Part shown: positions 30,151 through 41,033 of the stretch, piece by piece
How positions within the stretch are numbered: the stretch's first letter is position 1
Layout of the letters: the number at the start of each line of letters is the position of its first letter
The notes under the pieces: generated by a model
Told to the model about the DNA's origin: nothing
Databases searched by the model: none
The model's input: only the letters and a program-made list of their open reading frames with translations
Program-made: the position numbers and the translations under genes
Source of the DNA: Porpolomopsis calyptriformis
Taxonomy: Eukaryota; Basidiomycota; Agaricomycetes; Agaricales; Hygrophoraceae
Direction: 5' to 3'
Length of the DNA stretch: 64,000 nucleotides
NCBI GenBank assembly: GCA_951640195.1
Contig: OX621168.1
Span: 434,001-498,000 of the forward strand

Positions 30151-32030
30151 CTACAGCATGCTCCTCAACTTTTTGGTTTCCACACCATCCCTGGCCCCCA
30201 AATAGGGCATCAAATCGCTCGTCAAGAACTCGGTCGGCCACATTCTCCTCACTTGTCCCTTCAAATATCGTACGGCCACTTTCAAATCTTCGTCCTTCAC
30301 TCCAGGTGCGAGCTTCCTGATGCCAGGGGCAAGTTCATCAATCAATTCATCGACATACTCCACCGTAATTGTCTCGCCCGAATATAGGCGTGCACCATGA
30401 TGAACCCACTGCCATAACTGAACTCGGGCGATCTCTGCGGTCGCGGCGTCTTCCATGAGATAGTTGAGCGGGATGCACCCATTGCCGCCAATCCATGCAG
30501 CTGTGTAAGCCATCGCAGCAGATATATTGGAACGTACGCCATCCTCCGTGATGGCGCCAGGTACATTGGTGTTTAGTAAATCGGCGGCGCGAACTTGAAC
30601 TTCCTCGCGGAGGACGTAGTACTAGAGCGGACTTAATCAGTTGTTGTTAACAGAGGTGAGAGAGAGGACAGACTTGGTTGGGACCAAGCATATGCTCGTC
30701 AAAGACTTTGCGAGCCTCTGCGTTGATGAGCGGATGCGCAATCCAGGTACCGTCGTGTCCGGCGGTGACCTCACGGAGTTTATCATCGCGAACCTTGGAC
30801 ATCGCGACCTGGTGAGCCTTGGGGTCGTCTTTAATAGGAATTTGCGCCGCCATTCCACCCATGGCTGCTACTTTGCGCCTGATTTTCCTCCGTCAGCGAC
30901 AAGAGCCTCAAGAAACCAATCAAATGCGCACTTGTGGCATGTCTGGATCAAGAGGCGAACGTAAGCATCCATGAAAGTGACAGTCATAGAGACATCTTTG
31001 CGATCGGGAAGCACAGCACCCTTATCTGCTCTGCGCTTCTTAATGAAACTGAATATGTAGTCCCACCTGTAAATAGCAATCAGCGATCGATCAAGGAAAA
31101 ACGGCCAGAAAAAATTCACCTTCCGCAATTGAGTCCAGAGGAGTGGTTCCTCAACTCAAACAAAATCTCCTCCATCTGGAAAGCAGCGGGAAGAGTCTCG
31201 ATGAGAACTGTTGCCCTGATAGTATTATGCATCATCCCGATGTAAGACTGGGAGAACACGAAGACATCGTTCCAGAGACGTGCTTCGAGATAATGCTCCA
31301 TCTTTGGGAGATAAAAGTACGGCCCGGAGCCGCGTTTAACAAGTTCTTTGGCGTTGTGATAAAAGTATAGGGCGAAATCGAAAAGGGAACCAGACATGGG
31401 GGCTCTATCGACTGTGATACGGGGCTCGTCGAGATGCCAGCCTCGAGGACTAGATTCTGGTAAGTTTGCAAAGACCGCAAATGGTAATGAGAGTCCTACC
31501 GAACGATAAGGACGGCTGGTTTTTCAGTCAATTTGTACCATTTTCCACCGGATTCAAAATCAATTTTTCGTCTGATGGCGTCGCGCAAGTTAACCTGGCC
31601 GTTAAGCATATTGGCGAACGTGGGTGCATTCGCGTCTAGGGTGGTGTGAAACAACGCGAGAGACTGAGGGATGAACTACTTTACCTTCAAAGTCGGCCAT
31701 GAAAGCCTTTGCACCACTGTTCAGGGCGTTTATGACCATCTTGCGGTCAGTGGGACCGGTGATCTCCACTCTCCTATCTTCCAAGCCAGGGCCGGGAGGC
31801 ACGCAGTGCCATGAGGGCTCGGCGCGAATGTGGGCAGTCTCGGGAGGGAAGTCGAGTTTTACGCCAGAATCATACCGGCGTTGGGCTTCATCGCGTGCAA
31901 TCAAGAGCGACTGCCTTGTGGACTCAAAGGTGCGATGGAGAGCAGCAAGGAAAGTGAGAGCATCGTCAGTGAGAAGCTCTACTTGGGCCTTCTGGGCCAC
32001 TTTCGAATGAATCTGAACACCCTGGATCAT
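30151..32030 (-). CDS. Malate synthase (glyoxylate cycle)
   Basis: Six exons: 32030-31685, 31635-31500, 31449-31120, 31066-30932, 30878-30674 and 30621-30151. The product starts [20 protein letters not shown] and shows family blocks: '[31 protein letters not shown]' across the first intron; '[18 protein letters not shown]'; '[14 protein letters not shown]'; '[19 protein letters not shown]'; '[21 protein letters not shown]'; '[10 protein letters not shown]'; 'GGMAAQIPI'; '[11 protein letters not shown]'; '[19 protein letters not shown]'. It condenses glyoxylate and acetyl-CoA to malate, allowing growth on acetate and fatty acids. The C-terminus is RSML, which lacks the usual basic residue of a SKL-type peroxisomal signal. 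Confidence 0.96.
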
Positions 32031-32199
32031 TGTGGATGAAGAGAAAGAGTGAACGTCTGAATACCGGAAGACGATTCGGAGAACCGCTCTTCATATTCAC
32101 ATGACCGATTATATGATATCATTTTATTATGTAATTACTTTCGACATCACGTGAATTTTTCAGTTGTGGCTGTAAAAAATTCAAAAACAATGCCAGGAA

Positions 32200-32919
32200 T
32201 CAGATCTTTCGCTTACTTGTGCTAACCAGGTCTTTCACCACCCGCTCTCCAATTTTAATCACCCGTCTGCAGCCCATCTGCCAAACCCCGACGCTAACCG
32301 AGCCTATCGATAATTCAGCATCTTATGCCATCCAAAGCCTGTGTTTAGAACCAACCTTTCGGCGCAAACGGAAGAGCAAGCCACCATGTAAGCGGCCCAA
32401 GCCATCCCGGCGGGAGGTAAAACACAGCCGAGCGTCTGTACCACCAACCCACCGCGAATTGTAGCCCCGTTGTCAGTATCCAGATAGACACATTGAATTT
32501 GACAGAAAATGCGGTCTTGTTATCGGAAAGTTCGCTGTCTGGTAAGGATCGTCCATGAACACCCTCTCGGAGAGAGAGCACGAACGGTGGAGGGCACTCA
32601 ACTGAGTTTCTCAAGCTCCGCCACACCTTTATCCAGGCTTCTCCTCAGCTTTGCCCACTTGGCAAACTGATCTTGTGCACTCGTTTGAAGAAGCTCGGTC
32701 TTGGTGGCCAAGAGTCGAGTTTTGAGCGCTCGTTGACGTGTGGCTGCTGTGGAGTCGAAGACACGCAGATACACCGAATAGGCCTATACGGAGGATGGTA
32801 TCGGGATAAATCACAGAACACTTGGTGAAACGCACGATCTCGAGCAACGCCGCCTGCCCTATCCACGAAATTAGTTCGGTGATGAAAACGAGCAGGAAGA
32901 TAGTGACTAGGAGGGACAT
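32200..32919 (-). CDS. GET1: GET1/WRB tail-anchored protein insertion receptor subunit
   Basis: Four exons: 32919-32836, 32783-32603, 32538-32356 and 32303-32200. The product begins [21 protein letters not shown] (first membrane segment). A coiled-coil cytosolic loop follows ('[33 protein letters not shown]'), then '[17 protein letters not shown]'. Next is the second membrane region ('[36 protein letters not shown]'), then '[20 protein letters not shown]'. This is the topology and sequence pattern of Get1, which with Get2 docks the Get3 ATPase at the ER to insert tail-anchored proteins. The stop is at 32200-32202. It is a tandem neighbour of malate synthase with 169 bp between. Confidence 0.92.
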
Positions 32920-33437
32920 GACCTCTTTTTGGCAAGTGATGCTCGTCCTCGTTCTCGTATTCGAGCACTCATCTTTCCAACAACCAGATGCACCGCAGAT
33001 CAAGATTTGAAAATTTTCCAAAGGTGCAAATTCTATACTTATGCTTGAATGGTCATTGAATTGGAATAAGTACATGTATATCCTTTCGACAAGTTATAAA
33101 ACTAAGGGATTGCTACAGTCCTCACACCGGAAGGTCTCGCGGTGAATTAGAGGAAGAAGTTATTAGGTGCGAGGCCTTACAATTCGCGTTGGGGATTAAA
33201 AATGCTTGCAAGCAAAACAATGAGTCCCACATTCTTGAAGTCTTTTACTCATGCTGTATCAGGACCGATCAGTAATGGCTACATCTCGCCAGTACCGCTT
33301 TAAATCTTCTACGTTCCTGGATCTGGCAAATGCACCAGATCATTGATGGGCTCAGTGTCTTGCCCCAGATCGCTTAGAGATCGGACCAACAAGAGCTTAG
33401 GAAACACAATACAAAGACAGATAAAAGCCTTGGGATC

Positions 33438-33838
33438 TTAGTTCGAGAACATATCTCGGGCCGAACGCCAATCCATACGGGAAAACCTCCGTTTTCCAAG
33501 GACGATATCGTCCGATTCACGGCACAAGAGAGCGAGAGGGGCACCCGTCGTCTGCGCCATTTGTCTCATGGGTTCCTCGATCACCGCAGACACAACCTCA
33601 CGCGGTACGGCGAGGCTGAGACTGACGCTGCAAAACGGTCACGATGAAACAAATGGGAAGCAGGTTCACCAGTTTCGAGGGTGATATCACAAAGTCGAGG
33701 TATGGACAACCCAGTCATTCCACCGCTCCATATAATAAGGACGTCCGAGGCGGGTCGATTCACTTTGTCTTGGGATACCAACGAGCCCTAGGAAGCTCTG
33801 TAGCGTGGCCGTCGGTGTGAATATATTTGTTGAATGCG
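33438..33838 (-). CDS. Small protein of unknown function (5' end unresolved)
   Basis: Two exons join across a good 63-nt GT-AG intron: about 33838-33691 and 33627-33438. The joined frame reads 'LGLVGIPRQSESTRLGRPYYMERWNDWVVHTSTF' then 'VSLSLAVPREVVSAVIEEPMRQMAQTTGAPLALLCRESDDIVLG', ending RSARDMFSN and TAA. The sequence is non-repetitive with normal amino-acid composition, and the phase is restored exactly, so I think it is a real gene. The start is unclear: an upstream mini-exon, or the internal Met in PYYMERW (33731). No membrane segment or known motif is seen. It sits between GET1 and eL39 on the same strand. Confidence 0.5.
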
Positions 33839-33968
33839 CTCAGGGAACAAATTAAGGCAAAAATTCAATAAACCACGGCTGATCGAGTAGCATTTTGGTA
33901 CAATGCATGCGGTCTGGTGTCCTCTACGTTTCCTTCCCGAAGACGAAGGAACCATCTAAACGCAATCA

Positions 33969-34289
33969 TTAGATATTGAGTTTTGTGCGTCTCCAATGAC
34001 GTCGTTTAGCGTTGTACTACATAACGGATTCAGTCAGAGTGAAGGGGGTAAAGAATAAAAAAGGGACCCGCCTGGATTTTTGTATCCGTCTTCATACGGA
34101 ACCATTGCGGGATTGGTCTTTGGGGGAAGTATAAGGCAAGCCATCCTACTCATCTGCGGAAGGCTACTAACCGATTCTGGCGCCCAGCCTTGGCAAGGAT
34201 TTGTTTCGTTCGAAAACTCTTTTGAGAAGGCTGGATGAAAAAGTCTCGTCGGGTGTGTTCAATATTCAGAAAAACGCAAAACAGACCAT
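33969..34289 (-). CDS. RPL39: 60S ribosomal protein eL39
   Basis: Four tiny exons: 34289-34287 (the ATG alone), 34230-34172, 34117-34072 and 34016-33969. The joined product is M-PSQKSFRTKQILAKAGRQNR, PIPQWFRMKTDTKIQ, YNAKRRHWRRTKLNI: 51 residues, the universal length, and highly basic as expected. eL39 lines the polypeptide exit tunnel of the large ribosomal subunit. Separation of the start codon on its own exon is common in ribosomal protein genes. The third intron (34071-34017) must begin with GC, because CAG|TAC is needed to give KIQYN. The gene is divergent from the FKBP gene, sharing a 455-bp spacer that probably holds both promoters. Confidence 0.95.
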
Positions 34290-34744
34290 CTTTGTTCCGT
34301 CGTCAATGCAGGTGACGGTCTGTGTTGATAAGTTTTAAACTGTATAGCTGCTGACTAAGCAAATCTTGGATCATAAGAAGTGCACTTGTTGATAAAATAA
34401 TAAATCTACTGATGTTAACTCAAATCTGAGCCACTTGTTGCAAGTACTCAAGTCATCTTCATCCATGATTAACGTGCTCGTATTCAGATATCCAGAACCG
34501 AAGCCTAAATCCCTGCTGGCTAAGGCAGTTCTGAATGCTCAACCTCAGAATATCCATCACTACCAGCCAGCTCTAGAATGTCCGTCATGCACACCATCGC
34601 AGGCAGGATGCTGAAGAAACTGACTGAAAGGTTTAGCTGTGTGTAATTATGATATGAGCCAAGCAAAAGAGCCTTTTCATCAAGCGTTTACCGTAGGGCT
34701 AGCAGATTCTGATTAGAAAACCAAACCCTTCCCAAATCGTCACG

Positions 34745-35393
34745 ATGAAATTCCTCGCCGGATGGTGTTCGTTTCTTCTCCTTGCCCTCGTCTCTGCTAG
34801 TGCCGACACAGTTCGTGAAACCCCCAAGGAACTTCACATAGAGTCAACCTACCTCCCTGACCATTGTCCGGCGAAAGCACAAAGTGGCGATTACATTAGT
34901 GTGCACTATGTGGATTTTTTTCTTCCCCCCGCTTGGAAAGGATCGCTAAAGGCTTTGTAGACCGGAAAACTTTTCTCCAACGGAAATAAATTTGATTCAA
35001 GGTCTGTCAAGTCTCTTGTACACCACTTGGCTTAACATATCCCTTCAGTCACGATCGAGGCAAACCCCTCCCCTTGACGCGTGAGATTCATTTCCTTTAC
35101 CTCCCTTTTCGCCAGACTTGTTCATATCTGCTTTCAAGTCGGCATTGGCCAAGTCATTCGCGGTTGGGACCAAGGTCTTCTTGGGATGTGTGTCAACGAG
35201 AAACGTACCCTCACCATTCCCGCCGATCAGGCTTACGGTTCGTTTTTTTGCATTGTTCACTTTCGATTCTTACCAACATATGTCTCACACAGGTTCTCGT
35301 GGCTTTGGATCCCTCATCCCCCCCAACTCGGCACTGGTATTCGATGTCGAACTTGTCAGCTTGCAGGGTAAGGGCGCTCACGAGGAATTGTAA
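34745..35393 (+). CDS. ER-resident FKBP-type peptidyl-prolyl isomerase (FKBP2/Fpr2 type)
   Basis: Five exons: 34745-34909, 34961-35001, 35049-35080, 35139-35237 and 35293-35393. The product begins with a signal peptide ([20 protein letters not shown]). The FKBP body follows: '[12 protein letters not shown]', '[14 protein letters not shown]', '[65 protein letters not shown]'. It ends HEEL, an HDEL-like ER-retention tetrapeptide. FKBP rapamycin/FK506-pocket residues (the [13 protein letters not shown] and [13 protein letters not shown] blocks) are all present. It would assist folding of secretory proteins in the ER lumen. Length of about 145 residues fits. It is convergent with NKAP, 84 bp apart. 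Confidence 0.94.
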
Positions 35394-35477
35394 CCTTACT
35401 ATCTGTAAATAGGCCTCTGTCCTTCAATAGATCCCAAAATACGTGTTTTTTGTTTTCACGCAATCAGATTCAGTGGG

Positions 35478-36689
35478 CTACTTTGGCTTTCCTCCCGCCC
35501 CCTTTTTCAACCTCTCATCCACAATCTCTTTGAACTCATCTCTCAAAATAGTTTCCCTCCTCTCCCTCTCCTCCTTCTGCAGCTTCAAAATACCCCTCTT
35601 CTCCTCTGCACTAATAACCTGATTCTCCTTCCTCATCCGAACAGCATTCATGCGACGGTGACGGCTGCCACTCATCACGTACCCAACCCCCTCATATTTC
35701 GCAATCTCATCCGACGTTAACCCGATCTCACCGCGACGAGGGATACGCGCGTCAGTCCCGTCTTGCAGAAAAGCAGCCATCGCACTGCCTTCCCCTCGCA
35801 GTAACGCGCCACCAAACGAACGCTCGTCGACTTTCTTAGTCGCATTCACTTTGGACGCCGGCTGGGGACCGAAATCTTCGTCTGAATAGTCTTCGTCGCG
35901 CCACATCGCAGCCGCCGGGGCAGGCACATCACCGGGAGATTGGAAGTCTTGCGAAGGTGGCAAAAGCACATCATGGGGACTCACAACGACCTTCCCCGCC
36001 CGTTTACCATCGTTATCACCTTCCGGGGTTTTGCTCTGGCTGACCGACTTGCTGTACGATCGAATGTCCCGAGCCCTGCTCCTGCTCCTGCTCCTGCTCC
36101 GGTTGCTGTCATCATCACTTCGTCTCAGACTCCTCGACCTTGATCTTGATCTCGACCTCCCTCTCCGTCGCTCCCTGCGTTCCTTCCTCTCCTGTCTTTC
36201 CCTCTCTTTCCGTGCTCGTTTCCTCTCCTTTCTCTCCCGTCGACGTCTCTCCTCTTCGGACGATGTCTCACTCGACAACGACGGAGACCGATTACGCTTT
36301 GGCCTTTTTGATTTCTTTCGGACAGGAGAACTAGTATGCGTGCGTGCATCAGCGCTCGTGTCAGGGTGAGATGAAAGAATGAACGTACAACGCGCGGGCA
36401 GGCATTTTGGGTGATGGTGGCCATACATTGACTTCCATGCTAGCCCGCTGCAACCTCCGACTACCTTGATATTTATTTCCCGGTTACTATTAGAGAGATG
36501 ATTGCACATTGCGCACCTTTCCAAATAGTCCACCCCACCGCCACGGGCCCTCCATCCCTCGTGAGGTCGGTCTCGGTCAGGGGGAGGCGAACGGCTACGA
36601 TATCTATCGCGTGGAGCGTCTCTCTCGCGTACCACTTCTCTTCCAGACGTTGGGATATATGCCATTCTCGACGGATGGACGACAGCCAT
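35478..36689 (-). CDS. NKAP-family (SynMuv) protein
   Basis: Three exons: 36689-36517, 36460-36392 and 36330-35478. The N-terminus is MAVVHPSRMAYIP with an Arg/Asp-rich region. The conserved block 'VDYLESRRLQRASMEVNVWPPSPKMPARA' is restored only by splicing. A long Arg/Ser/Lys/Glu-rich middle follows (RS-like), then the NKAP C-terminal domain: 'ALLRGEGSAMAAFLQDGTDARIPRRGEIGLTSDEIAKYEGVGYVMSGSRHRRMNAVRMRKENQVISAEEKRGIL'-type pattern. NKAP is a nuclear RNA-binding and splicing-associated protein in animals and plants. About 365 residues. The first reading of the locus as one 415-residue frame includes intron sequence. Confidence 0.92.
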   Translation of the reverse strand: MAVVHPSRMAYIPTSGREVVRERDAPRDRYRSRSPPPDRDRPHEGWRARGGGVDYLERCAMCNHLSNSNREINIKVVGGCSGLAWKSMYGHHHPKCLPARCTFILSSHPDTSADARTHTSSPVRKKSKRPKRNRSPSLSSETSSEEERRRRERKERKRARKERERQERKERRERRRGRSRSRSRSRSLRRSDDDSNRSRSRSRSRARDIRSYSKSVSQSKTPEGDNDGKRAGKVVVSPHDVLLPPSQDFQSPGDVPAPAAAMWRDEDYSDEDFGPQPASKVNATKKVDERSFGGALLRGEGSAMAAFLQDGTDARIPRRGEIGLTSDEIAKYEGVGYVMSGSRHRRMNAVRMRKENQVISAEEKRGILKLQKEERERRETILRDEFKEIVDERLKKGAGGKPK

Positions 36690-37040
36690 GTTGAGGGAGA
36701 CCTGCTTTTCCCACGCTTCAAGCACATGACTAAAACTGCAAAAACTACTTTTGACGGGAAAGAATCGTACACAGGAACATCAGTGATGGAAAATAAATAG
36801 GCCTTAAAGGCCATGCGAATCGACAGCCAGGAGATATTCAGTGTGAGATGAGCCTGGGGTATTGTGAACGGAATCGAGGAATTCCTTGTCGATGAGATGA
36901 CGACGACGATAGACGTGAGGATATATGAATACCATTCAACGTAATGCTCCCAATGTCGCTTGCCGCCGATGGCGCAGTCTCCCAAGACAGAATCACGAGC
37001 GCTGAAAACGCCGTCCCGAATGCTCCCAAAAAAAAAAGTG

Positions 37041-38331
37041 TCACAAGTGCGGCTCGACTTCGATCATGTCCTCCTTCATCAATCTCCTCCTTTGATCCCA
37101 TCGTTTCAGATATCTCCTCGCACGCTCCTCAAACACCTCACACCCATTAAACAAATCTTGAGGCAACAGGTCCTTCCGTTGCTCCAATGGCTTGAGGTCT
37201 ACCGCCTCCCCTTTGTCCAAACACAGCAGGATCATCCCAAAGCTATAAGCGTCCGCCAATCTCGCGTCCCCGCACTCGCCTCTCAACACTTCCGGTGCGG
37301 AAAAGGGCCGCGTCCCAGGGTGGATCTGCTCGATTCTCTGAGGGTGTAACTTGTGCGAGCCTGCCGAATGTCGCCGTGTAAGATACTCAAATGGGTTGAC
37401 AGGCTCGCCATCGGGAGAAGTGTAGATGGACTCCACGGAGACAGACCGGCCAAAGTCAAGAAGCTTGATGGTGTTCGATGGCCATGTCACTTGGACATTC
37501 TGCAAGGAGAGATCACCATGGCTAAGACCATATGAATGCAGGTGCGCGAGCCCATCCAGGAGCTGGTTGTGATAGTCATATTTCTGCTCTGTGTTTAGAC
37601 TTGGTCTCTCTTTGACCACGTCATAGAGCGTCCGACCCTCAACGAACTCCAGCACCATCCCTACATTCTCCAGACACCCGAGGAAGGCAGCTATATTACG
37701 GTGTCGTGGAAGGGTGGTGTACACGCGGAGTTCTGCGAGGAATTGGATCGTGACATCGGACGCATTGGATTGCATCTCGCCGTTGATCTCAAGCTGTATG
37801 ACATCCGGCTTCTTCACAACGCATTTGAACAGTTCAGATGCAGACCCTTGTGCACACGGAGCGAGATTGGCAGTTGGGTTGGGTGGCGCGCAGTAGGCGG
37901 TTGGGGTTGGGAAGGAGAAAATGGACTTCGGGTTGTGTGAGGGCCTGTAGATGGCTGGGGAGGGCGGGGGTGTTGACACCTCCTGCGTCTGCGGATGGTC
38001 GTTCTGGTACTCTTTGTGGTGAAAATGGTGCAGCGGCGCCACGGCTGTCTCTTCCGACGAGGAGAAAGAGTTGATCGAGTTGTTGGTTTTCTGCTCTTCC
38101 TCGTCCATTTCCACTACAGTTTCATAAGACCTAAGACATATGTCGCTGCGCGGAAATGACGACACACTCACCCATCCACCAGTTTTTCTTTGAGGTCAAT
38201 GTCACGCGCTTAACATGCATCGCAGCTCTTGTTGCTGCTCGTGGTGACGTTCCGGTAGGTGAACAGGGGGACTCGGGTGGCACAGAATTGCTCGAGAGTG
38301 ACCTAGTATAACCAGGAAGGAGATGTGGCAT
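37041..38331 (-). CDS. Divergent protein kinase-like protein
   Basis: Two exons, 38331-38172 and 38113-37041, are joined in frame across a 58-nt intron (WWM|VEMDEEEQ). The N-terminal ~130 residues are Ser/Pro-rich. The kinase region shows 'LPRHRNIAAFLGCLENVGMVLEFVEGRTLYDVV', a catalytic loop SHGDLSLQNVQV (HGD in place of HRD, with catalytic Asp and Asn present), LLDFGRS (DFG intact), SAPEVL (APE), and 'ADAYSFGMILLCL'. A clear glycine-rich loop and a VAIK-type lysine are not evident. It may still be active, since the catalytic Asp and DFG remain, or may be a weak or pseudo-kinase. This fungal-type kinase has no assigned substrate. An upstream start at 38171 or 38108 is also possible. Confidence 0.75.
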
Positions 38332-38592
38332 TTCCGAGTCAACGAACGGAAGGCCACGCTAGTCAAAAGACTCGGAAGGAAACAGACGACAGGCGCACGT
38401 TGGTTCTCGTGATGAATGACAAACGGCTTGACTCAATCTTATCTTATCTTATCAGACTTGCACCCATGATGACTACAATCATTAAACCTATTGTAAAGAG
38501 TGACGATACAGGCCTAGTCCGAGTACAGTCCGAATACAGTCCAATACATATCGAGTCCATCCAAATGATAAAAGACCGAAAGAAAGAGAATG

Positions 38593-41033
38593 TCACCACA
38601 AAAAATTAGATGCCATCGCGAATATCCCGAGAAACACAAGCCACACGTATGAACCGCCTGCGCGATTTATACCCGCTGCGCTCTTTCTCTGGCTGGGGTT
38701 GTTGCCACCGGTGGGGCTGTTGGTGCCTTGCACTATGGCTGACGATGGAAGATCAGCGACTGGTTGCATCTGCTGCGCGCCTAGTTGGCCCGACCCGATC
38801 ATCACGGGAGTCCCAACCGACGGTGTGCCGTTTACTACGACGAATAGGAGTGCTGGGCCCGGTACCAGAATCGCTGAGTTCGGCGGGAGTTGGCTGACGT
38901 GTAATGCGGCGGTATTGTTGTTTGAATAGCCGGTGTAGGTAGAATTAAGTTGAACAAATCGTTGGCCCATATTCTGCAAAAGAATCAGAAGCTTGTCCAA
39001 ACCAATCTCTACTACTCACCATGGAATGCGTGGAAAATCCAGTCCTTATGACAACGACCTCCGCACTCTTAACATTTTGGACATCACCAAATAGATCATC
39101 TGACGACAACAAGACATCGAAAGAGGGACCACCGTATGAAAGTTGCTGCAGTAGTCCCTGTGGTTGCGGTCTCCGTGTATTATAATACGACGGGTAGAAC
39201 CTCTCCACGCGATACTCGGTGGGGTATGTCACATCGGCGCCTACGTTGTAATCAGCATTTGGGTTCGATCCGGATACAAGCACGGAACCTATGGGGTGGT
39301 AAAAGTGAGCCGTCAGATGGTATGCCGCTATATGCACGGACGTACCGTCAGGCAACAAGGTCGCGGACGAGTGGTACATTCGGGGTATAGTACTCGCTGA
39401 CAATGTCTCTCTGGACCACTGTTGGCCTGCGGGAGCAGCAGGGTCAAACAGGATCGGTGCCAGTACTGGCTGATCAGCAAACGACTGCCCGATGGCCCAT
39501 GTTGTGTTGCCATAACCAGCGGTGCCGGTTCCGGCGCCATTCAGGCAAAGAATCTTGCCGTTCGGTAGGAGGATAAAGTTCGCCATTGATCGGCCTTCCG
39601 GTAATGGGTCTACGTGCGTGTAGGATTTGGAAGAATCGGGGGTGAGTTGAACGCATGACGCAGACGTAGCTACGGCTACTATATTCAAATCGCCAGTCCA
39701 TCTAGAACAAAAGAATACTGAATAACCGTATACCATTCATAAATGAATAAGCTGACTGATCTGGCTGCAAGTTCACGCCACCGCAAAACATGAGTGTGGC
39801 CGTCCAGTTATTGTCCGGTGTGAGGGGGAGCATAGCAGTTCCAGCACTGGCCGGATAGGTCCTAACAGCATCAGGTATGTCGTCCAAGGGTGTCTCAACG
39901 TTAGTTCTATAATTAAGAATGACTGTAGCCCAATTCGACTGTATCAGAAGGTTGCCGGATGGAAGCAGCCACGTAAGAGGATAAAGATTGGTGGGAAGGG
40001 TGGTCTGGAGTATAGGGGAGGCGATAGGGTTTCCTCTTGAAGGAAAAAATTCATAGGTCGGGTTTGTTTGGGTGGCGTCATTCACGTAACCTCCGAATTG
40101 ACAACCACCCAACTACATAGGGAAAGTAAGCTCTAAGTCCGAAACGGAGTTAGGATAGCTTACAATCATAATAGAACCATCTTCCAAGGTCTCTCTAGCA
40201 CCAAGGGATGAATGGAGGGTCACCACTGAGGAAAGCAGGTACCTACAATGTGGGATACCATCGCCGAGATGTCAAAGGGACATCTAAAGCCCAATTACAC
40301 GTGGAATCATCACACGGATTGAGCAGTCTAAATGATGCGAAATAGGATGAGACCATGGCTAGTCCCTGAAACCAAATCCACTAACCGGACTCTGTGAAGG
40401 GGTCTCAGCGCGTGAAAGTCAGGCATGGTAGATAAACTCACGATTTTCCACCGTCAGGATCGTGGTACGGTGGTCCACCGGGTTGAGTATCGGCGGTGAT
40501 TCCGCCGAAAGTGACTGCCTGGTTGCCGCCAACATTTAGCCAAGTTCCGTTGGCAAGAACATTGCCTCCCTTGATAATAAATTCATAAGGTGAAGGTTGT
40601 CTGGTGCAGATGTATGCTTACGGCACAAAAGGAATTGGTGATGACATCCATTGGTCGTCCAGAGTTGAGAGCAATGTCATATTCTGAAAGCCAGGGCGGG
40701 AACCGTTGGATAAAGGAAATCATGGAGGGGGACGTTCGTACCGGATGCCCAAGCAGGATGGTTATTAATTTGTGTTGGATTGTTCTCGGTTTTGTCAATG
40801 ATGTATACCTTATTCAAAGTACCAAGAAACATCTAATGCGAACGTTAAACATATAGGAGATGACGGCGGGATGCACATACCTGTTGTGCACTGACGAGAC
40901 TGTCCCCGACGATCTGGAACGCGCCAACAGAACCCGTTTGAGTGGGCTGCCCTGGCACCGGCGCTGTTTGGGCTAATGTGGAACATGTTATTGAAAGGAG
41001 GATGAGGAAGAAGGGGAGTATGTGTCTTGTCAT
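38593..41033 (-). CDS. Copper radical oxidase (glyoxal-oxidase-like), GPI-anchor-type C-terminus
   Basis: A multi-exon gene. The start at 41033 gives a signal peptide (MTRHILPFFLILLSITCSTLAQ) and 'GSVGAFQIVGDSLVSAQQ|MFLGTLNKVYIIDKTENNP..INNHPAWASG'. Then comes 'SFCA|GGNVLANGTWLNVGGNQAVTFGG', whose Cys is in the position that forms the Tyr-Cys cofactor. 'RWYPTL' and 'ETLEDGSIMI..LGGCQFGGYVND' follow, then 'EGRSMANFILLPNGKILCLNGAGTGTAGYGN' and 'IPRMYHSSATLLPDGTSVHIAAYHLTAHFYHPIGSVLVSGSNPN', then the DUF1929 C-terminal domain. The C-terminus is Ser/Gly-rich and ends in a hydrophobic tail (SYVWLVFLGIFAMASNFLW), typical of GPI anchoring. These secreted enzymes oxidise aldehydes or alcohols and produce H2O2, often feeding lignin-attacking peroxidases. 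Confidence 0.9.
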
